A program made the position numbers and the translations under genes. From positions 371,647,258-371,711,257 of the forward strand of contig CM068372.1 of the NCBI GenBank assembly GCA_034769895.1: a stretch of 64,000 nt of DNA, in the 5' to 3' direction. Below are positions 44,507 through 55,400 of the stretch, piece by piece; position 1 is the stretch's first letter, and each line of letters begins with the position of its first letter. The notes under the pieces were generated by a model. The model did not search any database. It worked only from the letters and a program-made list of their open reading frames with translations, and was not told the DNA's origin. Source of the DNA: Magicicada septendecula (lineage: Eukaryota; Arthropoda; Insecta; Hemiptera; Cicadidae).

Positions 44507-47112
44507 TCAAAATCGGAACATTTGGCTTACGGTTAAAGATTCGCACCGTACGCGGAACAAAACGGGAAAATTCCGTAATGTTCCGGCTAAAACCGTACGT
44601 CTGGCAACACTAGAAGCAATGTTGTTTTCAATTGAAAGTATCGCTAGATTTGACATCCTGTCTTGAGATATTGTTGATTGTAGGTATGATTTAATCAATT
44701 TAAGCTTACTAAACGATCTTTCACAAGAAGACACATACACTGGTAAAGTAAGAAAATTTTTTAAAGCTGTTGGTAGAGTTTTGTAGGCTTCTAATCTCAT
44801 TGAAGAAATGTATTGTAGCAGCCCCTGATGTGTAAAGTCTTTTTATTCTCCATTACCTTTTTCCCTTTTAAATAAAAGTATGATTTCTTTTAAGTCACTG
44901 AACAATTTTCACTATTTAGGTCATGTGGATACAGTTTTGCAAGCACTGTGCACTTAATATTGATCTGGAAAAGCTGTTCCTTAAAATATATATCCTCATC
45001 ATTTACGTACACCTCAAATTTACAGAGGAATCCAAAGCGTTTTTCTAACTCTTTTATGTTAGAGAAACGGCTTGAAATTTCAACTGACAGTTTGTCCAAA
45101 TTTCTATTAGAGAACATCGCATTTATTGCTGAACGGTTAATGCAAAATCCTCTGCATATTCTCCTGGATCGTGCGGTTGCTTCTTATCCTTTTTGTTATA
45201 CTGACACTCCATTCATTACATATCTGCTCTGCCTTAGTAACGACATTGTCACACAGCTCATTCGTCCATACTTTTAATTTGTCCGTTAGCGTCTCTAGAA
45301 GTTTCAATGCTTTATTTATCCAAAGCATTTACTTTACGCACAAAGTATATTTTTATACGTTAAAATTTTATCCAAGTATTTTAACAAAGCCAGAAAGTTT
45401 TCAGGATTTGGATCGTTAGTAATTAACTCCTATCAGCCCTATCAGTGCCAGATTTTGTTCTGGAAGAGTTTGTACTGTGGCAATGAGCTGTTCAAGGATT
45501 TCTTTCCATGTCTTAACTGCTTTACTCATTTGTTCCTGAAGTAGATCATCAATAAGTCCCCCTTTGTTTAAAGAACGCTCCAATGTCTTCCATTCAAAAA
45601 ACGCAGAGCGATGAGCAGGACTATTTTCATAATCTTGAATACGGGGATTTAACTTTCGCCACGACAAAAACCCATTTTTAATATTGAAATAGCTTCTTTG
45701 ATAGTTTTTTTTTGTGGAAATAAAGTGCAACAAAAGCAAAATAGAGATTTTTTAGTTAGAGAAAAACACTTCCAAGTGTTACCTTTTCGCCTTTTTGCAA
45801 GGTTTTATCATACTAATACTTGTTTAAGAATCGTCCAGCTTCATCTTCAGGAAAATGGCTGTCCTTGTTCTGCAACTGACATATTCACCATATTCACCAT
45901 TATATCTCGGAAGGATTGAGATTTCTTGTTTGGCCAAGCTCCCACATCTTGTAGAGAAATACCGGGAATACGGTCTACATTGTTGTTAGTAATGTTCTGT
46001 CCTTCATCGCCTGTAATTTCAAGAGTGCACGATGCAACATCATCCATGGTACTAGAACCAACTGAATCTTGTAATTGTACTTTGACACTTTCACAGTTTG
46101 AAGTATTCAAAATTACTTTTTTTGTTAAATTACTTCAAAATTACATCGTTAAATTTACTTTATTTATGAGCAGCTTCGTCGCTAATAAAATTCATTTTAT
46201 GATCGCAAGTTGATTCCTTGTTAATTGTAATATTTTGACACTGAGGGTTCAATTTTCCTTGAATAAAAGATTTCATAAACTCTTTGGAACTTGTAGTTCT
46301 TAATCTTATATCAAGAAAATCTTATATTCCTTTAGTTGTTAAGGAATAGTCATATCAAAGAAACAAGTTGTTTGTAGTTTTATAAACTGAAAACAATTTT
46401 TTCAAGTCAATGATCACTTTGCCACCCGGGGCGGCTGCCCTCCCCTAGCCAACATGGTAAACAATAGACTCCATCTAGATTACGAGAGTAACAAAGCCAA
46501 AACCTGTGAACAATTTGGCCTGCTGCAGTTTTGAAAGAATAATATGCTGTACTGAAAGACCGCTTAGAAACGGAATCCTTCGGGAAAGGACCCTTTGGTT
46601 GACAAGGTTCACTTAACGTTATTAACTTTTCACCTCATCTGTCATTGTAGCTTGATTTTTATAGAATGCAATATCTGTCTCAAAACTTTGGCAGTTTGGA
46701 TCGGAAGGGCCTGCTAAACTAGTTTTATTTGCGTGATTACTTATAACTTCAGTTGGTTCAAACTGATTTTCTGGTCCAGGTATGTCTTCGGACTGGCGAA
46801 CACATTCAATGCCTAGCAGTTGTTCTTCTTGTTCATGTTGCAGTTGCTTATTTGTTTCCGTAGTTGTATCACTTGTATCCGACGGACTAATGTTTAAATC
46901 AGGTTTATTGTCACTGTCACAATCAACTTCAAGTCCGATTTTTGTTTCTTTTTCATTACTTGCACTTGACCCGGGTTTGGGTTGTTCAACTTCACATTTT
47001 GTGATTTTTTTAAAAACTGGTCGAGTTTTGAAAGTTTACTTTTAGATTCTTCTCGTTGTTTTTGCAGTTTCCTTTTCGTAGCACCACTTAAATATTCATG
47101 CTTACTTTCCAT
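44507..47112 (-). pseudogene. hAT-D transposase (ZMYM1-like), degenerate
   Basis: Starts MESKHEYLSGATKRKLQKQR at 47112, followed by an acidic Ser/Thr-rich region. About 46640-46430 reads PCQPKGPFPKDSVSKRSF and DGVYCLPCWLG, the TTF-type zinc finger. Downstream segments include SAFFEWKTLERSLNKGGLID (45590 region), then LPHDL-like and finally LPVYVSSCERSFSKLKLIKS with DRMSNLAILSIEN, the C-terminal dimerisation domain. Frames are broken many times (about 46900, 46420, 46110, 45840, 45415, 45330, 45120, 44880). Order and motifs are clear; no product. Confidence 0.8.
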
Positions 47113-47479
47113 TTTATAAACTCTGTCTCTAAACTCTAACTCTACACAAAATACAAAAACTAAAATCAAATGTTAAGTCATTAAACTTAAACGGCACTAA
47201 ATTACGAAATGAATGCAATACAGTACTATCGCGCAGGTGATGCGACGCACTACTGCTACAACTACATTGTGTTGTGTTTGTTTACGTCTCCTCAGTGCCG
47301 TGTGACTCATCGCACCGGACGTACGGGCACCACAAGAGATAAGATAAGCTTCGCTTACAAACTACAAACAGTAATGTCATTTCGGAAAACGTAGTTTTTT
47401 TTGCATGTCTATACACTTAAATAAAACGTATATTTCGTATTTTAAATACAAATTTGCCGGTAGTCGGATCCCATTAAAA

Positions 47480-47579
47480 CTTTTTTTCCTATTATAGCTC
47501 GTTTCATATTTTTTTCTAGGGGCCAGGGGGGCGGGCCCCCTGCCCCGCGGGGTCTGCGGGGGCCTTATCGCCGCCACTG
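47480..47579 (-). repeat. hAT-D right terminus
   Basis: On the minus strand, CAGTGGCGGCGATAAGG followed by a G/C-rich segment with GGCAGGGGGCCCGCC is a hAT end. It lies about 470 bases upstream of the hAT-D start codon. The partner at the other side of the gene was not found. Confidence 0.7.
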
Positions 47580-47638
47580 TCAACGACCAGTATTAGTGTT
47601 TTAATTTTGAATTACTTGTGCAGTTTATTTTTGAATAT

Positions 47639-49546
47639 TGTAACGTACCGCTTTGAGGTATAGTATAGTTATATCCTGACCCACGTTGTACGCGTCAATT
47701 TTGTAACGTACCGCTTTATTCGTGAGGTGTGCACTTGCAAAAGTGTTATTATATGCCTCACGCAGTATGCGTCACTTTTGAATTATACTAACTGACGTTT
47801 TAAACGGTATAAATAAAGGATTTCGTTTATCTTGTTTTACTCAATCTAAAAGAAATCGAGAGTGTGTGATTTGGGGTCAAGGAGGTAATTTGTTCAGCCT
47901 TATGGAGAAGAGAGAGTAAGTATCAAATTTGCCCCTCTGTTGTGACGATTTTTTCCGTATGTTGTGCTGAAATTTTCATTAACTACCCACTACAATAAAT
48001 TATAACACGTTATAATTCAATATTAATTTTCAATAATATTGCTTTATTGATTATTGACTTTTGTCTCCAGCCACCAAAGTATAGGTATCACAATTAATCT
48101 TTTTGAAAAGAAAACATCCTCTCGCCTTTACCGAGTAAACAGAGATCTGTCTAAAGAACAAAACATATATGTTGTTATTTAACCAATATTACGCTATAAT
48201 AAAATACATCAGTTATTACATAATTCTTATTAATTTCCCAGGGTTCAGGGTGAATTCTTTGTGTTATGAGAGTGTCAGAAATGGCTAAATGCTACGCTTT
48301 ACAAATATAAGAAATTAATAAATAATTTGGTTTAATTTTCAGATATTACGTAGTTTCCGGAACTGCCGTAAGAGAGCAGCATGTATTTGTTTACTTTTGA
48401 AATAAACATATGATACATTAATATTTTTTGTTCTATTTTCACTATTAAAAAACGAGTTTTCTTCGGGATTTATTACGAAAAATGTTTATATTACCTCGCT
48501 CCGTGTTGTCCTTACTGGATTGAAGTTTTATTCTGTGATGAGGTACGTCTTGCGTTATTATTTCCTTTTCATTTGGATGATTTTCTGATTGTCTACTAGA
48601 CGTAGGCCGAATTATATTGGATCCTCAGAATGGTTTCATCCACTGGTTTTTAATGTATAACACCTTTTAATTTGGATTCCTCAGGTATAATTGGTTAGTA
48701 TTCACTTTGTTTATTACTCTTGCGTGAATTTCGCCTCCTCCAACGTCCAAAAAAGGTTATTTTTTTATAATTTTTGTCGCATCGATTCTTCAACAACTCT
48801 CGTTCAGTTCAAAATTTTATTCTTATTAACAATACTTGTTATTTTTCATCACTCTTAGTAACACATAGTATTTTTATTATGTAGGCAGTTTGTGATTATT
48901 ATAAATTTATATTTTATTTATGGAAAAATAATTCCCTTCCATTCCGGTTTATTTACTAATTTAATTCACATAATATGTTTTGGTTATTTTTTTTTTATGA
49001 CATTGTATATAAATATTTTATCATTTTATTATCATTAAATAAATTTATATATTATTTATTTAGTCTCGAATAGTGTTCATACCCGGTATTACTTCCTGTT
49101 GTCATTTCCTTCATAGGATTATTGTAATTTTATATTATCTTTGGTAGTTAAAATTTTTATGTCTTTTAAAATTAACCCTGGGTTTTCTTACAATCTAACA
49201 TAATTATTTGAAACAATATAATATTAACTTGGGTATAACAAATTGTGGTTCATACAATATAAATTACAATAAATAAATAAAATCACAAAAATCAATTAGT
49301 ATTATTACATACTACTTCCATAGTTTTATCCTATCCAAAACATACAGCACAGTTTAGTAATACATTACTTTCACTTTGGTTTTTCACCTCAATGTGTACA
49401 CTATCACTCACTTCGCACTATATACCACTCGAATTGTTTATTATGTGGAGTGATATAATTAAATTTTGAGCGAGCTTTAGTTCTACCCATTTCTGACTTT
49501 TATTCTCATTAGTTACTTTATTGGGACCGGGTTATGTACCGTTACA
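47639..49546 (-). repeat. 3' LTR of the gag-only element
   Basis: 1908 bases. Its left end holds two LTR-end modules (TGTAACGTACCGCTTT at 47639 and 47702) with CCCACGTTGTACGCGTCAAT between them, resembling a primer-binding site. Only a handful of substitutions and indels separate it from the other LTR. Confidence 0.9.
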
Positions 49547-49565
49547 TAAAGCCCCCCCACTAGAA
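49547..49565 (-). promoter_or_regulatory. Polypurine tract of the gag-only element
   Basis: Minus strand AGTGGGGGGGCTTTA lies directly before the 3' LTR start TGTAACGG. This is the usual position and composition of the plus-strand primer. Confidence 0.75.
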
Positions 49566-49904
49566 CAAATTTATTTTAGTTCAACTCGTTGATAGAAATA
49601 AATTGTTAATTGGTTCAAGTCTCCTAATGGTCTTGACTTTGTTTTCATAATAATGTTTCATTGCTGACTGATTATAAACTCTGGTAATTCAGACTTGTGG
49701 TAATTGTCGTTTTCTTACTTAACTCTCTCTCTCTTGGAGGCAAATTCATCAATTATTTCTCTGGGTAGTGGTACTTCCACATTTTATTTGATAAGGACTG
49801 GTCACACTAATCATAAAAACTTGTTTTAACACTTATTTTCTATTTACTTTTATAAACTCGCTTTATCAATTAAGCTTCGGTCTGCTATCTTCCCTCTATT
49901 TTCT

Positions 49905-50050
49905 TCATTTATACATCTGGAATCTAATATCAATCCTTTCAGCTATTTTATAATTATTATCCCTTAAATATTCAATTTCCCTAACATTTTTCCCTATCTT
50001 GTACGGTGGTTCCAGTCGGGTGGCCACTCTGGGTCCATACACCGCTGTCC
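49905..50050 (-). pseudogene. C-terminal remnant of a lost polyprotein
   Basis: The minus strand reads VYGPRVATRLEPPYKIGKNV then REIEYLRDNNYKIAERIDIR and ends in a TGA at 49905. A stop just upstream and abrupt loss of frame suggest this is the tail left when pol (or env) was deleted. Family of the tail not identified. Confidence 0.45.
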
Positions 50051-50816
50051 ATCCTTACACCTTCTGAGACCAGGGGAACATCATCCCTGCTCATAAAAAT
50101 TATTGCCGGAACATTTCTACGGTCAATACATAAAAATAAAAAAAATTATAAGTAGTAGTCATTTAGCGACTAGTACCAAACACTTTTGGGATTCTTCATA
50201 CTGTAGCTGTTTGTATTTATTTATATATTTCTTCTTCCCCTTGATTCCTTCTTCTTTTCCATTAATTAATAGCATATAACATTATTGATAGGCCTTATGT
50301 TAAAATTCTTCTGACTTTACTTCTTGTGACATATTTCTCCGTATCATTTCTTCTTATAAAATCTTCAATTCCGAGAAATTCTAATTATTGTATTAATTAT
50401 CATCCTCCTTCAGTTTCATTGGAGTCATTAAATTATTCTTTATTCTTCTTATTGTACCTTCTTATCTGAGCACATTACCATCAATTGTTTTTGTTCATTT
50501 AATTTTTCTTCTGTTTGTTACCATTACAAATATTACTTTTTCCTATTATTTCAGTTTAAATCAGTTATTTATAATTAAATTATATAATCTGTTCTTACCT
50601 TTTCTTGGTGTTTTGTCTTTTTATTTTAAATTATATGGTTTCAAAATAACTTGAGTGTCCTTACATGCTTTTTATTAATTCTAATGGTTGCAAAATATCT
50701 TAAGTAAGTTGTACTTACACACTTTTTGAATTTTGGGGTTTTTTTTATTTGCAATGGGTTGCTTGGTCCTGTATCCATAAAATCCGTCCCTTTTTTCTGG
50801 TTTGTTTGGAGTCTGT
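50051..50816 (-). other. Non-coding interior of the gag-only element
   Basis: T-rich on the plus strand, no conserved motif seen. This is where pol would be in an autonomous element. Confidence 0.5.
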
Positions 50817-52190
50817 TTAACCGTGGTCCATTATTTCAGGTGCTCCATGTTCTCGGATTGCTGGGGTGTTCGTAATTAATTCTCTCCTTGATATTCTTCT
50901 TACCATCCGGCTCTCCCACTTTGCTGCTATGAAACTTTCACTTAAGTACCAGTCTTCCGTCATAATTCGTTCCTTTTTGACTAACCAGTATTGTACCTCC
51001 TCTAACATAACATAGTTGCTCATATTTAATCTCATTCCATTCCCTTTTACCTTTGGATTATTTGCCCAATATTTGCATGTTGTCTTCCGTCTTGAAGATA
51101 CGGCTGATATTGTCTGATACACTTCCATCGTAGACACATTTAACTGAAATGTAAACTTAATTAACTCCCTCTGTTCGTTAATTGGAAGGTTGAGTACATT
51201 AATTAATCCACCTGTAATCATCTCCCATTCTTCCTTGGTATTTATTATTTTCTTTCTACTTGTTTTTATTATTTCCTTGGTCTTCTTTTCCACGGTTTGA
51301 ACATCCTTTTTGTTGTGGCTATTTTTATTTTCAGATGGCTCTGCATTTTGGTCTTCTCTAATTTCTGTTTCCTTTCTACCTTCAGAAGTAGTTTCTAGTG
51401 TTTTATTCATATTCTTTATACACCTATCCATTGTTTCCGCTACCTTTTTGAAACCTTCATCCATTGTTTTCCTTAGTCTCTTTGAGTTTTCCTCCTGTTT
51501 TCTAACTTGTTCGACCATAAGATCCATGACATCCTGACAGGTCACTTTCTTTGGTTGTTCTGGCGTTTTCTTCTGTTGCTTCACTTTGACTATTTTTACT
51601 TCTTTTTGTACATTGGGTTGTTCTATCTTTTTATTATTTGGCATCTCTCTAAATCCCCATATTTGATTATGTTTCTTCCTCCAGTGACACATATCTTCTC
51701 GGGATAGTTCAAACATCATCCTGATCCATTCCCTTAATTCTGTGTTTTCTGTTTGTATTGGATTTTCAGGTGGTCTTATTTCTCGTTTCCATTGTTCATA
51801 ATCTTCCTGAGTATATTGTTCTGTCACCTGGGCGTATACTCCTATTCTTTCGGTTTTCATTTGTTCTTCATTATCGTCCCATCTTTCCCAATCTTCTTCA
51901 GTCATCCTTTCCACCTTGTTATCATCTTTTTCGTTAGTCGTCCCAATAGTCTTTTCTTTATTACACCTGGCATCTAAGTCCCACAATTCATCATAAATCT
52001 CTCTCAATGTCATTTTGTCGTCTGGTGTTCCCAACGCATTCGCGAGACTCATTTGCGCTCTTTCGTGGTCATTGGTATTCTTTTCTATGTATCCCATCTC
52101 TTTGCTGAATTTCTTAAATAGCATCGTCATCCATTCCGCATAACTCAATCGTCTCTTTTTTTCGGACATTTTCGTTTCCTGTGGTATCAT
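50817..52190 (-). CDS. Gag-like protein of the LTR element, intact 457-residue frame
   Basis: Starts MIPQETKMSEKKRRLSYAEW at 52190 (alternative Met at residue 8), about 110 bases after the primer-binding site, so it is the first gene of the element. Residues ~90-330 are very charged with several coiled-coil segments (VEQVRKQEENSKRLRKTMDE, NMNKTLETTSEGRKETEIRE). Residues ~340-450 form a more globular part with Trp/Tyr-rich EEWEMITGGLINVLNLPINE and VQYWLVKKERIMTEDWYLSE, plausibly capsid-like. No zinc knuckle or protease. Uninterrupted despite the lack of pol. Gag assignment is from position and layout, as for Gypsy-1; no domain is directly recognised. Confidence 0.7.
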   Translation of the reverse strand: MIPQETKMSEKKRRLSYAEWMTMLFKKFSKEMGYIEKNTNDHERAQMSLANALGTPDDKMTLREIYDELWDLDARCNKEKTIGTTNEKDDNKVERMTEEDWERWDDNEEQMKTERIGVYAQVTEQYTQEDYEQWKREIRPPENPIQTENTELREWIRMMFELSREDMCHWRKKHNQIWGFREMPNNKKIEQPNVQKEVKIVKVKQQKKTPEQPKKVTCQDVMDLMVEQVRKQEENSKRLRKTMDEGFKKVAETMDRCIKNMNKTLETTSEGRKETEIREDQNAEPSENKNSHNKKDVQTVEKKTKEIIKTSRKKIINTKEEWEMITGGLINVLNLPINEQRELIKFTFQLNVSTMEVYQTISAVSSRRKTTCKYWANNPKVKGNGMRLNMSNYVMLEEVQYWLVKKERIMTEDWYLSESFIAAKWESRMVRRISRRELITNTPAIREHGAPEIMDHG

Positions 52191-52290
52191 AGCTCTTTAT
52201 CGCATTTCTTGTTTTCTCATAACTGCCAACGATAATTAGATTTTTTGATATATATTTTTATTAAATATCAAAATTCTTTTCTAATTACCG

Positions 52291-52314
52291 CCCTTTTACG
52301 TTGAGCGCCAATTC
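52291..52314 (-). promoter_or_regulatory. Primer-binding site of the gag-only element
   Basis: Minus strand TTGGCGCTCAACGTAAAAGG follows the LTR end CGTTACAGA. TGGCGC-CAACGT is the common tRNA-complementary site of Gypsy-type elements. Confidence 0.7.
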
Positions 52315-52487
52315 TGTAACGAACCGTTGTTAGAGGCGTCCACCACTTACGAATTTTTTGCAATTACGGGTTTCGTTAATTCAGCCCCACGTTGGAGTCG
52401 TCAATTCTGTAACGTTCCGCTTATATGTGAGGTACTTTAGCGAAACGTACACCTTTAATCAAGCCCCAAATGTTGTGTTCGCCAATC
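52315..52487 (-). repeat. Tandem LTR-end / primer-site modules
   Basis: Unit 52315-52407 (93 bp) and unit 52408-52487 (80 bp) each run from TGTAACG(A/T)(A/T)CCG to a primer-site-like GCCCCA...GTCGTCAAT or GCCCCAAAT...TCGCCAAT. They precede the third TGTAACGTACCGCTTT, where close LTR homology starts. Confidence 0.8.
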
Positions 52488-54332
52488 TGTAACGTACCGC
52501 TTTCTTTTTCGTGATGTATTATGGAAGTGTTATTATATGCCTCACGCAGTATGCGTCACTTTTGAATTATACTAACTGACGTTTTAAACGGTATAAATAA
52601 AGGATTTCGTTTATCTTGTTTTACTCAATCTAAAAGAAATCGAGAGTGTGTGATTTGGGGTCAAGGAGGTAATTTGTTCAGCCTTATGCAGAAGAGAGAG
52701 TAAGTATCAAATTTGCCCCTCTGTTGTGACGATTTTTTCTGTATGTTGTGCTGAAATTTTCATTAACTACCCACTACAATAAATTATAACACGTTATAAT
52801 TCAATATTAATTTTCAATAATATTGCTTTATTGATTATTGACTTTTGTCTCCAGCCACCAAAGTATAGGTATCACAATTAATCTTTTTGAAAAGAAAACA
52901 TCCTCTCGCCTTTACCGAGTAAACAGAGATCTGTCTAAAGAACAAAACATATATGTTGTTATTTAACCAATATTACGCTATAATAAAATACATCAGTTAT
53001 TACATAATTCTTATTAATTTCCCAGGGTTCAGGGTGAATTCTTTGTGTTATGAGAGTGTCAGAAATGGCTAAATGCTACGCTTTACAAATATAAGAAATT
53101 AATAAATAATTCGGTTTAATTTTCAGATATTACGTAGTTTCCGGAACTGCCGTAAGAGAGCAGCATGTATTTGTTTACTTTTGAAATAAACATATGATAC
53201 AATTAATATTTTTTGTTCTATTTTCACTATTAAAAAACGAGTTTTCTTCGGGATTTATTACGAAAAATGTTTATATTACCTCGCTCCGTGTTGTCCTTAC
53301 TGGATTGAAGTTTTATTCTGTGATGAGGTACGTCTTGCGTTATTATTTCCTTTTCATTTGGATGATTTTCTGATTGTCTACTAGACGTAGGCCGAATTAT
53401 ATTGGATCCTCAGAATGGTTTCATCCACTGGTTTTTAATGTATAACACCTTTTAATTTGGATTCCTCAGGTATAATTGGTTAGTATTCACTTTGTTTATT
53501 ACTCTTGCGTGAATTTCGCCTCCTCCAACGTCCAAAAAAGGTTATTTTTTTATAATTTTTGTCGCATCGATTCTTCAACAACTCTCGTTCAGTTCAAAAT
53601 TTTATTCTTATTAACAATACTTGTTATTTTTCATCACTCTTAGTAACACATAGTATTTTTATTATGTAGGCAGTTTGTGATTATTATAAATTTATATTTT
53701 ATTTATGGAAAAATAATTCCCTTCCATTCCGGTTTATTTACTAATTTAATTCACATAATATGTTTTGGTTATTTTTTTTTTTATGACATTGTATATAAAT
53801 ATTTTATCATTTTATTATCATTAAATAAATTTATATATTATTTATTTAGTCTCGAATAGTGTTCATACCCGGTATTACTTCCTGTTGTCATTTCCTTCAT
53901 AGGATTATTGTAATTTTATATTATCTTTGGTAGTTAAAATTTTTATGTCTTTTAAAATTAACCCTGGGTTTTCTTACAATCTAACATAATTATTTGAAAC
54001 AATATAATATTAACTTGGGTATAACAAATTGTGGTTCATACAATATAAATTACAATAAATAAATAAAATCACAAAAATCAATTAGTATTATTACATACTA
54101 CTTCCATAGTTTTATCCTATCCAAAACATACAGCACAGTTTAGTAATACATTAATTTCACTTTGGTTTTTCACCTCAATGGGTACACTATCACTCACTTT
54201 GCACTATATACCACTCGAATTGTTTATTATGTGGAGTGATATAATTAAATTTTGAGCGAGCTTTAGTTCTACCCATTTCTGACTTTTATTCTCATTAGTT
54301 ACTTTATTGGGACCGGGTTATGTACCGTTACA
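52315..54332 (-). repeat. 5' LTR of the gag-only element
   Basis: 2018 bases. Its left end holds three LTR-end modules (52315, 52408, 52488), each pair separated by GCCCCA-GTTG-GTC/CGCCAAT-like primer-site sequence. The rest matches 47702-49546 almost base for base. Confidence 0.9.
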
Positions 54333-54336
54333 ATAT

Positions 54337-55324
54337 TCATACTAAAAAGGCCACTGTTAACAAAGGTCATTGTCATACTTAAGACATTGTTACCATTAAT
54401 CTATTTTAATGTTGTAGCACTAACATTATTGTTATAAATAAAAACAACAATGTATAATAATATTGTACAATGTAAACAGTACATTTTGTTTTTGTTAATG
54501 CCAAATATTTCACCCACCTATGAATAAAACCTCTTCTGTCCTTCAAAAAACACAAAATCAGAAAAAATGTATATAATTCCCAAAACCAATCTTCTTAACA
54601 ATCAAAACCATTCAAGCCATTATAATATATATTTATAAGAAAAACAATATTGTATATGCACAACACTTGTCTTTACATTTTTGTTGTAAACACATTTTTC
54701 TTTACATTATACTAAAATTGAATTAAACTCAATCTTAAAACATTACTAAAATATTTTAGTAATTAATTTGTATGGTATTTTAATTTATGGTACCAGTAAC
54801 CATCAGGAATTTACTCATTCTTTTATTTGTAAAATCTATAACCTCATGTAAATTCTCATTTGATTTCATAAATTTGCTTAATTATTTCAAAAACATGGAA
54901 GCTGTGAAATCTATATTATTTATTATTACAACTATTTGTTTATTGTCTACTGATGGAAAGGTGTAGTTTTTCCCATGCTTCAGTAGATACAAATCCAAAC
55001 TACTTTGTGACTGTGAATGACAGAAGAGTGATGATTCTTTTTTAATCACTCATTTTCTCTAGCACATTATTAATAAAGACAATACAAAAGTTTAAATAGC
55101 GTGCTATAGGAATAAAAAGAGGTACCATATTGATAGTATGGCAGATTTTTTAATTCCAAAAAGTCATTAAGAAGTTATAAGTCACAGCATGGCTGACGAT
55201 ATATGGGCCATCCTTAACACTGAGTTACTTGTTATATTGAAAGTGGGACAAATCGGAAATGGTTTAGACCTTCAAGTTGTTTCATACCTTACACAAACAT
55301 TCATATTTTTGTGTACAAATAATC
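54337..55324. other. Unassigned AT-rich sequence
   Basis: About 1 kb without coding, repeat or terminal motifs that I can recognise. Confidence 0.45.
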
Positions 55325-55400
55325 AAATATAATTATTTCACTACGACTCGGAACACAAAACTTTTTATGGGTAAAAACGTAAAAAGTTTTACTTTATAAC

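Larger units (their letters stand above)
47639..54332 (-). mobile_element. Gag-only LTR retrotransposon, recent insertion
   Basis: Left LTR 47639-49546 and right LTR 52315-54332 are nearly identical over about 1.84 kb; both start and end TGTAACG...CGTTACA in element orientation. A 4-bp duplication ATAT flanks it (47635-47638 and 54333-54336). A purine tract, primer site and one open gag-like gene are present, but reverse transcriptase, protease and integrase are absent, so it must be mobilised by another element. Likely Ty3/Gypsy derivative. Confidence 0.9.

Noticed and set aside
46425-46462. GGGGCGGCTGCCCTCCCCTAGCC, resembling a hAT subterminal region
   Set aside because: It reads in frame through the TTF-type zinc finger of hAT-D (YCLPCWLG), so it is inside the gene.
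34899-47579. Pairing the termini at 34899 and 47579 as one large hAT
   Set aside because: Both start CAGTGGCG, but flanking octamers CTATGTTT and TCAACGAC do not match and inner terminal sequences differ.
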